From contig CAJNDS010002723.1 of NCBI GenBank assembly GCA_905221605.1, positions 388,001-452,000 on the forward strand: DNA of 64,000 nucleotides, read 5' to 3'. Positions 55,508-64,000 of this stretch are shown here, piece by piece (position 1 is the stretch's first letter; the number at the start of each line of letters is the position of its first letter). The position numbers were made by a program, and so were the translations under genes. Source of the stretch: Symbiodinium natans (Eukaryota > Sar > Dinophyceae > Suessiales > Symbiodiniaceae). The notes beneath the pieces are model-generated. The model was not told where the DNA came from, ran no database searches, and saw nothing but the letters and a program-made list of their open reading frames with translations.

Positions 55508-56280
55508 TCTGATCGAAGGCCCCGAGCGTTGGCAAACTGCAGCGCTGGAACCGGAACCGTTCCTGGAGAGGCTTCAGGTGACACCTGCTCCAACCACCGC
55601 CAACCTCAACCTGCAGGCCCGCTGGTTTCTGCCAACTTTGCGTGCAGCTTTGTGCACAATGTTACACAGTTCGTGGTGTGCAAGCGATGCAGGAATACAC
55701 AGTCACCCCCTGGTCAAGCTGTACTTGCTACATGTTGGCCACCGAGTGCACACTTGCCGAGTGCACACTTGGTGTCCTAAGCATCTGCCGAAGCTTCTCT
55801 TGTCCTAGGCAGTGTGTGCCTGGTGTGATGACAAGAAGCGTGACGTGTCCAGCAGGGGTTACATGCCAGGACATTGTCAGCGAGCTTGTTGTAATGCTCA
55901 GACAACCCTGTGCTCACGAAACTCGTTCCTAAACATTCATTGTGACTTTGCGTACCAGGAGCCGAAGCCCTCCACAGCACAGTCTTGCGTTTGCAAGCAC
56001 TGCTCGGACTGCGACGTGCTCCCCTTCGTCCAGGCCTCAGGCAGCAGTAAGGAGAAAGCTGGTCCAACGGTGCAGGCGGTACCGACTCAGCAACACATCT
56101 GCAGGGGTCATGCCCCTGAGGTCCTCGCAACTGCTGCTGCATACGGAACGACTGGCCTGGTGGCTTTTCTTCTCTGGCTGGGGTTCGTCGTCGTGGCGCA
56201 GCTCGAAGAGGTCAGGGGTGGCAACTCTGGACGGCAGTTGACATTGGACTGTGTCGATCACCTCAGTGATGCAGGATGAT
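55508..56280 (+). CDS. exon series, possibly Cys-rich protein
   Basis: Exon 55508-55618 after TGCAG reads LIEGPERWQTAALEPEPFLE, then VTPAPTTANLNLQ. A stretch at 55810-55900 after CTAG has many Cys (CAWCDDKKRDVSSRG, HCQRACCNAQ) and could bind zinc. A hydrophobic stretch near 56150-56200 (GLVAFLLWLGFVVVAQL) could be a membrane segment. Frames are uncertain and no family was recognised. Confidence 0.3.
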
Positions 56281-56380
56281 TACACCGACATGTCGTGCGG
56301 CCTGAAATGTACTCGACTCGGTGACAAGTCTGCCATCCACTCACATGGCTGTTTGTCAAAGCAGGTCTGGGCTGCTTCTG

Positions 56381-56554
56381 CAAATTCCTTCCCATCGTGA
56401 CAAAGAAGCTTTGTCTGCAAAGCTGCAGCGAGTTTGTTGGATTGTCGGCAGTGATCTTGACAGCTTGTTGCTTGCCCTCTTGAGGATCATGACTTATGCA
56501 ACAATGCTTCTTATCATCGTGCTGGTGGTGACTGTGACTTGGTCAGATCATTGA
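56381..56554 (+). CDS. C-terminal exon with membrane segment
   Basis: The frame reads ALSAKLQRVCWIVGSDLDSL, then LRIMTYATMLLIIVLVVTVT and WSDH stop. It has the shape of a C-terminal tail anchor: one hydrophobic helix then four residues. It may be the last exon of the preceding series. Confidence 0.35.
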   Translation, partial: QIPSHRDKEALSAKLQRVCWIVGSDLDSLLLALLRIMTYATMLLIIVLVVTVTWSDH

Positions 56555-57671
56555 AAACTTGTACCACGTAGTGCATACTGCTGACAAGAGCATACTTGTC
56601 TACTTATTTCGGGAGCGGCTCGTGCTCTCTTTCCCGTATGTATGTCCAGTGGATGACTTGCAGTCATGTCTCCACACAGCACTCTAAACTGAGAGCCCGT
56701 ATAGGATGAAGTCTTTATGCTCACACAACACTTCGGCCTGCGAAGCGCACCACTTTTCCTTCTATTCCTCTCATAGGTCCTCCCAAAACAGAGGCAAGAG
56801 GCAAGGATGTTGTGATGATGTTGCAGGTGCTGACTGGTCACTACTGCCAGATCACTACCAGATTGTCGGATGCCACTAATGACGCTTGTGTGTCTGTGTC
56901 CGAACCGGAGACAGAAGTGGATGCCCAGAAAAGGTAGAAGCCTGAAAGCAAGCGGAAAGTAAACCAAATTGCAGAACTTGTGGATCGTACGGAGAGGGTA
57001 AACAAAAGCTGAGATGTTCAAAAGCGGGAAGCAGAAGAGAATGCGAAGCAGTCTAGACTGCTAGAATGCACCGACAGTCCAACGGCTAGCCTATTGTCTC
57101 TGCGTCATACATTGCTGCCGCTACCTTAATCAACACAATCTTGCGCCGTGTATTCTGCCTTCAATTACTACCGGCCGAGGAAGGGTGAGAGATGACAAGC
57201 CATTGCGAAAACATGCACGCAAGATCTTTAAGATCATTCAAATCATGCTAATGTGATCAACTTGGGACAGGCATTGGTGCCAATTGGTGAGATTTACTCC
57301 GATTGCAAGGGAAGTGTGACCTTCACTCAATTAGCTCACAGCTCAGACTGCTCGGATCGAGGTCAATTCGTGAATGGCTTAGCTTGCTGTCTTTCCAACT
57401 CGGCACAGGCTATCGGCGGCATCGTCGTCTGGGTTGTATCCTTACTGGAGAGAGGGCTTGCAGTCCACACACGTCCCGGTTTCCGAAGCAGTGAAGCATC
57501 GTTGCTGCCGGTCCGGATCTCTGAGGTGGTGCAGCTGATCGTGGGCGTTTATATGCATCGCAACAAGCGTGTCGCTTACCAACATGACCCCAGGCCAAGG
57601 CTATCAGCCGCACTTAATTCCTAAAAGGCAGCCGAACTGCAAGGCTCTCTGTCACGATCTCCCTTGCTCTC
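56555..57671. other. no firm gene
   Basis: ORFs on both strands without splice context; no repeat was seen. Confidence 0.3.
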
Positions 57672-57840
57672 ATGTGTACCGAGGCCAATGCCACCATGGC
57701 TGCACACCGCGCAGTCATCTGGCGTGGCCTGGCAAAGCGTTTCGGGTTCACCGCAGTGGTATCATGTCGCGATTTGCCGTGGCTCCGCCAAGTTGTGCAA
57801 GGCACTGAAGCTTATTTGCAAGCCACTGAATGCAGTGGGA
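57672..57840 (+). CDS. coding exon, unidentified
   Basis: The + strand frame reads EANATMAAHRAVIWRGLAKR, then FGFTAVVSCRDLPWLRQVVQ and GTEAYLQATEC. It is basic and helical, with no simple-sequence bias. No family was recognised. Confidence 0.35.
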
Positions 57841-58029
57841 CCATGATATTGTGTAGAAGAGTACCTGCAGCTCCACAGACGAGCATAGGTAGTTGGTTAA
57901 GGTAGCCCCAAACAAGTCAACACTTGTTTCGAGACTGCTGCAAGTATTCCATGTAGATAGGAGCAGGATTCGCAAAAAGCATCCAGCTGACTTCAAGCTT
58001 TCAAGAAGCGCGGAGGAACAAAAAGGTGC

Positions 58030-58269
58030 TCACAGCATCTGCGGCCAATCGTAAGCTTGCACATTCGTAGGAGCTGATTGCTCCGGATCCTTGGTGGTTG
58101 CTTGTCTCCATATGTCTCCAAATACGCACAAAAGTTCCCTTGTGTACAACTGTCTGTCACGTATGTTCCGGGAGCCATTGACTCTAATCATATCTCCCTC
58201 CCGAAATGCATGAGCGACTGCCAGGAGGGTTTCGAATGAACGTGCACGCGAACTGACGATGTAAGTCAA
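58030..58269 (-). CDS. minus-strand ORF, unidentified
   Basis: From ATG the minus strand reads MTYIVSSRARSFETLLAVAH, then AFREGDMIRVNGSRNIRDRQ and LYTRELLCVFGDIWRQ, to a stop, 79 codons. The + strand has stops in all frames here. It is coding-like, but isolated in a + strand region. Confidence 0.4.
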   Translation of the reverse strand: MTYIVSSRARSFETLLAVAHAFREGDMIRVNGSRNIRDRQLYTRELLCVFGDIWRQATTKDPEQSAPTNVQAYDWPQML

Positions 58270-58367
58270 GACGATGTCGTTCTGAACTTTAAGACCCTTA
58301 GATGCTTCACCGCGAATGACAAGAGAACAGCTCCCTCCCTTTGGAGGGCGAGCTGAGCCATCGTGCC

Positions 58368-60294
58368 ATGTGGACGCTGAAACGGCGTTCTCTGTTCAGC
58401 ATCGGCGTGCTATTGCTGTTGTACATGATTCGGCAGGATGCCCATGTCTCGAGGGCGTGGCATGTGCAAGTTTCCGCGCTTCTTCGGTTGACGCAGTGCG
58501 GAGGAGACGGCGTTCCTGATGCCCAAGCCGTCCGGGAGGGACCGCGTGGTCTTAAGGTTGGGCCATGCCCTTAAATGCCGTTGGCTGCTGTAGTCGACAA
58601 ACGTCTCATGAAGGGCCCGGATACCACCTGAAGCCGATCCAAACATTCCGCCCGGAACTGGGTACATTGTGCACATCATGAGCCTGACTTGTGCCAAGCT
58701 CCTCGGCTGTACCCCAGAGCCCAGAGACCAAGGTGGCATCCTCTTATGAAAAAGGGCAGGCCGCCTACGATGCCATGATGCTGGGATACATGCTGCCGAG
58801 AATGCTCGAGAATTTGGCCAGCCTTGCCAGGCCACATGGTCCCATTAAGTTACCGGCCTCATTCGAGGCATGGCCAACGGCAAACTGCTGGCAGTGTTGC
58901 AGCCTTGTGGCGATGGAGGCTCTGCGGTCGCTGCGCATTTTCGAAGAACCGAGGCGGCCCTGGATCTTTAGCCAGAATGTGCCACAATCCGGGTTGCCCA
59001 CACGATCAGCACAACGTCTCAGGCTAGATGCCGAGCTTCTCCCTGAGCGTGTTGTTCAGAAGGCCTGAATGTTTCATAGCGTTTCATGAAGTTGAATGTC
59101 TCCCCAACGGCTGGCGACAGGGAACACACTTCTCGGTGGAGGACGCGGTCGATGCATGTGTCCAGGAAGCCCATGTGCAGCATGAGTGCCCGGGGCGCAA
59201 ACTTGTGAGGAGGTGGTATATGATGGGCAAATCCGGGGTCAGGCAGTGCCTTGTCAGCAATCCTATGCTCCTTCAAGCTAAGATGCAAACTGCGAGCTGA
59301 GTTCCCAGCGCGAACATGTTGCAACGTGCCCAGATCTTCTTCTTGAAGCCCAAGAGAGTGGAAAGCCTAGTGGGGCTACACTGGCTAGGTGGCCATGAGC
59401 ACGTGTTGCAGAACGCCCAGTGCAGAGATACTGGCAGGTCTTTTACAAGGAGTCCCGAAACCTTCCCGATGACGGCGAGGCTCACTGGAAGGGCTGCTGT
59501 CCATTCTAAACTGGCGCTTGGACACTTCTGCACCAGCGCATCAAGTGCGAAGGACTATGGCGAAGGGGGGTGGCTTTGTGGCATTGGCACCGAGAAGGGC
59601 GCCTGGTTCTGCAGGACACCAGCATCCGCAGCCTCTGTCTATGATAGCTGGGCACCTGCAGGAAACTGGTGCGACGGCTGAGGTTCTAGCTTCACGAGAA
59701 AAAGGTCTCGCCGGCATGCGCTCGATCAGCTGAACCGTACCGGTATGTTCCACATGTTCGGCGAGCAGAGAGTGCGACCATGTTCCATGCCTGCTTGACG
59801 CGCTTGAAAAGTTTGTGCTGGAAACCCTGGCTCGAAAGAGATTGTGGACAAAAACACAAAGATGCCGCAAACGGCAGCCTAGAGAAACTTGTGTCTGGTA
59901 TTTGGGATTTGCTTGCCTTTTGCTGTCTTCTGCCGCCATGGATCAGCTGGTCTGATCCTGAGTGTCACAGAGTCGCTCATAACCTGCGGAAGCCTAAGCC
60001 GCAGCAGCTTATAGGCAGGGGGACTACGCCCAGGTCAGAAAGAATCGCGAGCACCAGCGGAACATCCTCAAGGATGATCTATGGGTGTGGTATGGGTTGT
60101 CGGCTCCCGCAGCGAGCTACCGGATACTGTCCGCATGTCGCATGCGTGCCGCGTGGGAAAGAGCCCTCGTCACAGTCTACGTGAAGAGTGCTGCTCGCTG
60201 CCAAGTTGGCTCAAAGACTTCAGAGATCTCACGAAGCCTTGTTTGGCGAAGCCGACTTCTAGTCAGCGACTCGGAAGGTCGAACTTGCTAAAAC
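58368..60294 (+). CDS. multi-exon gene for a membrane-anchored or secreted protein
   Basis: ATG 58368 opens MWTLKRRSLFSIGVLLLLYM, a basic start plus hydrophobic anchor typical of a type II membrane protein. Long coding stretches follow: 58706-59068 (PQSPETKVASSYEKGQAAYD, then MMLGYMLPRMLENLASLARP), 59064-59300 (ECLPNGWRQGTHFSVEDAVD and on), 59316-59681 (Trp/Gly/Cys-rich end, KDYGEGGWLCGIGTEKGAWF) and 60023-60294 (DYAQVRKNREHQRNILKDDL, then LWVWYGLSAPAASYRILSAC). The last stop lies only 47 bp before the sdhB start. The exons may belong to two genes. No family was recognised. Confidence 0.45.
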
Positions 60295-60341
60295 GGGGAG
60301 CCCAACAAAAGCCTTAAACTCGACAGTCTCAGGTGGCAAAG

Positions 60342-63300
60342 ATGGCCATGGCTGCGATGGTTCGTAGGACCCTTGCTCAGCGTGTGTAAGCAACATCACA
60401 TGCGGAAACACAAAAACCACCACTTTCGTAAGAATGAGCCCACGGGCTCCTTGAAGTATGATGACCCCCTTTAAGGACCCCCAAAAAGGCAGCCTTATTG
60501 ATTTTGAAACATGTTGATGTTGATCCCCCCCGCCCCTTCCCCCGCCACTTGGGCTTGTGGTGCAGGTCCTTGGGTCACCGCTTCCCCGTTCGCAGCTTTG
60601 CCGCGGTGGCAAGCTGCCGAGCAATGCCTTAAGGGAATACGCCGTTATGCGCTTGGTATACGACGCCACAGTAGAACTTGCAACGTCACATCCCACGAGG
60701 CCCAGCCACAGACGTTTGCCATCTACCGCGCCTTAGCAAGCTGTGGTGCCTGTGGTGCCTGCGGTGCCTGCGGTGCCTGCGGTGCCTGACTTCCTGATTT
60801 CTCCGTCATTGTGCATCTGAGGATATGACCCGGACAAGCAGGCCAAGCCTTTCTTGCAGGACTGGCATTGTGGGGCGTTGCATGGCCTCGTCAGCGGGAG
60901 GGAGAGAGCATGCGAAGATGTGCGGTTTTCATTCATGTGCCTCCCATCAGGACTACACCATTGACCTCAAGGTTCTCTGTGATTTGCGCGCGCTTCCGTG
61001 CGCAAGTACTTGTGATTGCTGGACAGCGTCATCTGTGTCAGGCTTGTGGCCCCATGATTCTTGACGCTTTGGTCAAGATCAAGGACGAGGCATCTGCTTA
61101 ATTGCAAGAGCAACCCTCAACCCTAAACCCCATGTAAATCTAAGTCGCTACCGTAGTCGCTCCACAAGTCGAGTGCTTCTGGATCATCGGATGTGCACGA
61201 TGTCTTGCATAAACCCTAAACCCCTAAACCCCTAAACCCCTAAACAACCCCTAAACCCCTAAACCCCTTGTATTTGAACTGCACTTCCTGATACAAGAAA
61301 GCCGAGGTGGATGCCACGCTCACCTTCCGCAGGCAGCTGGGTTCCTTTGGGTCCTGGGTCGGCCGTGTGGTCGATTTCGGCCCGTAAGCTTTGGCCCATT
61401 TTCGGGGAGCCCTACCTAGAAGGGGCCGCGGTATAACAGGAGGAGGAGTGAAGGCATTGCTGGAAGCACAGAAGTCCGACTGCCCTGCAGATCCTGCCGC
61501 GAGGGCATTTGCGGCTCTTGTGCCGGGAGCTCAGCTGCGACGTCCTGCTGACCGCGGGACAGAGTTGCATTGATAGGGGCCCCGAAACGGACAAGCACAA
61601 ACTTTTTTTGTTCAGGAAATCCTAAGGTCCCTGTCCTAATTGCTGCTTATGTGCTTCTTGAGGGGCCCAAATGTGTAATTGAGTTACATCAGTGATTGCA
61701 GCAATGCAACATGCCTCCAGTGACAGCCCAGTGATGCTGCATGCCCCCAAAGGGCAAGGAGGATGTACGGAAGCTTCTACGTAGGCTTCTTCATTACGTA
61801 CTACAGCTTGCCAGAGGCCATGAACATCAACGGAAAGAACGGCCTCGCCTGCCTGCTGTACATCGAGCCAAGTCTGGCCCTCAGAGAGAAAGGTCTCAGA
61901 AGTCCAGAGAGGGCCACGTCAGCTTCACGCCGACGCGCTAGCTGGAAGGGAGGAGGGAAGGAAGCGGGAGGAGAGCCACAGGCCACGTGTTGTTTCTCTA
62001 CTGGTGACTGTAGCACGAGGCAAGCAGGCCATCGAGATCCAGCCCCTGCCGCACACCTATGTCGTCAAGGAGAGCAGTCTTCTGAGCCTTGTTACGCCAG
62101 CGTGCCCACACTCATGAGTGTCACTAGCTCTCCAGCATGTGAGATTGGGCTGCCGTGTCCACAGGATCTTGTGCCCGACCTTACGAACTTCTACAACCAG
62201 TGAGCTGAAGTTTGGCATAGACGTGGGTCATGTCGGGCTGTGCCTTTAGGCTGTGCTTGTGCACGCAACCGAGTACTAGGTACAAGTCGATCGAGCCATG
62301 GCTGAAGCGGAAGGCCAAGACTATCCGACCAGAAGCCATTAAGCGTAGTTGTTGGAAAGACACTGTTGCAGGACACGAAGGCCAAGGGTGAGAAGGACTC
62401 GGTCGGCGTTACCATGTTCTGCTCGTAGCAGCCTTCAAAGGGGCACTCCAAGAACCTTGCACATGAGTCTCTTCACATGGACGGTGTGGAAGTGTACTGC
62501 AGTAGTGGACCGAGCCATGCTTGATGTGCGGTCTTCTGAGCCCAACAGGAGTACTTCCAGAGCCGTGAGGACCTCTAGCAAGATATCTAGCAGGGGCATG
62601 GTGCATACACAGCAGGTACTAGCAGGTAGCTCAGGGCACACTGACACTTTACCTGGCAGGACCGCGCAAAGTTGGATGGCATGTACGAGTGCATCCTGTG
62701 TGCCTGCTGCATGACCTCCTGCCCCTCCTATTGGCCTGCCTTGCCTTTCTTTGAGGCTGTTTTCGCGCGCAAATATGGCATTGGCATGCATGGCAGGTGG
62801 AACCCGGAGTACTACCTCGGCCCTGCCGTGCTGATGCAGGCTTGCAGTATCTTGCAGTATGGGACGGGCATGCAGAATCTGCAGAAGGGCATGGGCAAGC
62901 AAGGCCTACCGCTGGATTGCGGACTCCAGGGACCAGTTCACTGAGGCCGGCAAGCTGTCCGAGCGAACATATCTAACCAAATGGGGGTTTACGAAGATAC
63001 GGGACCCCCCCATATAGCTCCCCAAACAGTACGATCCCCTTATAATAAGGACCACTACCAATAGTTTATTCTAGATTGATTCAGAAACTGTTTCATGGAT
63101 TTTGGGATGAATCTCTGGAATAGAAAGTGTCTTCATGTGGATCCGGGCTATGCAATCAGTTGATTCTGGCTGGACCTCCCCAGGAGCGACTTGCATGGGT
63201 CAACGACACCATGAAGCTTTATCGCTGCCATGGTGACCAAGTCGCAAGCAGCATTTTCGGCCGCGTGTTTTGTTTGGAGCTGCATGGCGTGTTGACAACG

Positions 63301-63941
63301 GTAGCTTCAAGAGATACAAGCGAGCTCCAATATCCGAGCTTTCAAATTCTGAGCCCAACCTGTCAAAGTGGCTCAGCACTGAAGTTCCAAGTGCCAAACC
63401 CTCATAAAGCACAGCCGAAAGCCAGAACCAAAGCAGCAGCCCCGCGCACGCATTTCTGCTCGGGCAGTCGTTTTGCGCACGCCATGCCGAGCTCTCAGTT
63501 TGTTGTTGTGCCCCAAAATGTAAGCAAGCGAAACTGTTATTTCGAAAGTTCGACCTCACACAATTCCCGACCAACAAGGGAAAGCCACCACAAAACGCGC
63601 TACAAACAGCATACAAACAACCCACACCACATAAAACAAAGAAGGATCGCAACACTGGATGTGCTTGGATGGCGAGGTTGAAGCCCTCAGAAGGCGTCGA
63701 GGTGTTAAGATGGCCAGCGATGTCAGAAGCGGCGCCGCCGAAACTGCAGAACTGGACGGCTTGTGGACTAAAGTGAACCATGTAGTGAGAGATCCCGACC
63801 TCACAAGAAACAGCCTGTCTCACACCGGCCTGGGGCCACGTAGGCAGGGCGCCCCCTACAGGGAGCATCGGGGTGGGCAACCGAGGCATCATGAACTGCA
63901 CCAACTGCTGCCCCAAGGGCTTGGACCCCGCGAAGGCGTAG
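60342..63941 (+). CDS. sdhB: succinate dehydrogenase iron-sulfur subunit, mitochondrial
   Basis: Complex II electron-transfer subunit, read over 18 exons. Exon 1 (60342-60385) is an acid-free, Arg-containing presequence ([14 protein letters not shown]). Others: 60672-60727, 60822-60859, 60951-60971, 61042-61089, 61307-61332, 61491-61521 ([10 protein letters not shown], the 2Fe-2S cysteines), 61817-about 61867 ([16 protein letters not shown]), about 62037-62069 ([11 protein letters not shown]), 62165-62199 ([12 protein letters not shown]), 62280-62313 ([11 protein letters not shown]), 62372-62386, 62549-62569, 62660-62733 ([17 protein letters not shown]), 62797-62839 ([14 protein letters not shown]), 62904-62960 ([17 protein letters not shown]), 63184-63232 ([16 protein letters not shown]) and 63886 on ([16 protein letters not shown]). 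All ligands for the three clusters are present. Many introns start GC or GA, with direct repeats at their ends. TAG 63939-63941 comes about ten residues earlier than usual, so a further exon may lie past the window. Nuclear-encoded, import inferred. Confidence 0.93.
60740..60788. repeat. 9-bp tandem repeat (TGCGGTGCC)n in an sdhB intron
   Basis: Five copies of TGYGGTGCC fill most of intron 2 of sdhB and give a false Gly-Ala-Cys repeat. Confidence 0.85.
61113..61265. repeat. telomere-like CCCTAAAC repeats inside an sdhB intron
   Basis: ACCCTAAACCCC-type units at 61113-61130 and 61208-61265 lie inside intron 5 (61090-61306), in the same CCCTAAA orientation as the gene. Confidence 0.9.
62976..63060. 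repeat. C-rich element inside an sdhB intron
   Basis: ACGGGACCCCCCCATATAG and CCCCTTATAATAAGGACC resemble the element at 16030-16150. It lies in the intron between the AYRW and RLAW exons (62961-63183). Confidence 0.5.
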
Positions 63942-64000
63942 TGGTACGGCTTGCTGCAACTGGATGTCTGAAACATTCTGGAACTCTGAAAGCCGCCTGG

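Noticed and set aside
55640-55710. ACSFVHNVTQFVVCKRCRN as an eIF2-beta-type zinc ribbon
   Set aside because: Only one Cys pair is present, the second pair is absent at the right distance, and another frame of the same bases is a better exon.

Overview
The window reads as nuclear DNA of a dinoflagellate, most likely from the Suessiales/Symbiodiniaceae side; no species is claimed. The reasons are: genes cut into many very short exons; introns that start with GC or GA as well as GT and end in AG|G, often between short direct repeats; almost all recognisable exons on the + strand, as in one-directional dinoflagellate gene arrays; TTTAGGG/CCCTAAA telomere-type repeats inside introns; debris of the GC-rich reverse-transcriptase elements typical of these genomes; and very many minisatellites. 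There are no bacterial operons, so most long single ORFs here are accidental and the genes had to be assembled by eye from exons.

Five loci can be named. (1) 17311-21455: a class I 3',5'-cyclic nucleotide phosphodiesterase in about 19 exons. (2) 26322-36293: a circularly permuted GTPase of the YqeH/NOA1/BPG2 type, with G4-G5-G1-G2-G3 in permuted order after a CxxC...CxxC finger; its 4.5 kb intron holds a complete single-exon gene (28170-29624) for a secretory-pathway, glycosyltransferase-like protein. (3) 37241-37666: a selenoprotein W-type redox protein with an in-frame TGA at the Sec position. (4) 40974-41042: an RRM exon matching splicing factor SF3B4. (5) 60342-63941: mitochondrial succinate dehydrogenase iron-sulfur subunit, readable from presequence to the last cysteine cluster over 18 exons.

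Region by region: 1-13100 holds several unidentified multi-exon + strand genes. 13100-15000 is a block of minisatellites built on a duplicated cassette. 15061-15545 is one of few minus-strand coding regions. 16000-21500 holds a C-rich element, a possible methyltransferase exon and the phosphodiesterase. 22000-26300 has scattered exons, 26300-36300 the GTPase with its nested gene, and 37200-41050 selenoprotein W and further exons. 41878-42830 is a decayed retroelement. 43200-47750 holds two genes with T/G-rich introns, separated by a chain of inverted repeats. 47800-49200 is a 370-bp tandem array that ends in a retroelement fragment. 49200-53000 is mostly simple sequence. 53000-60300 has more unidentified exons, and 60342 to the end is sdhB.

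The named genes share no pathway. They are ordinary housekeeping functions (respiration, organelle ribosome assembly, cyclic nucleotide signalling, redox, splicing) in a repeat-rich setting. Exon borders were placed by eye from splice sites and family conservation; genes called unidentified rest on coding-like reading frames with AG acceptors and are tentative.
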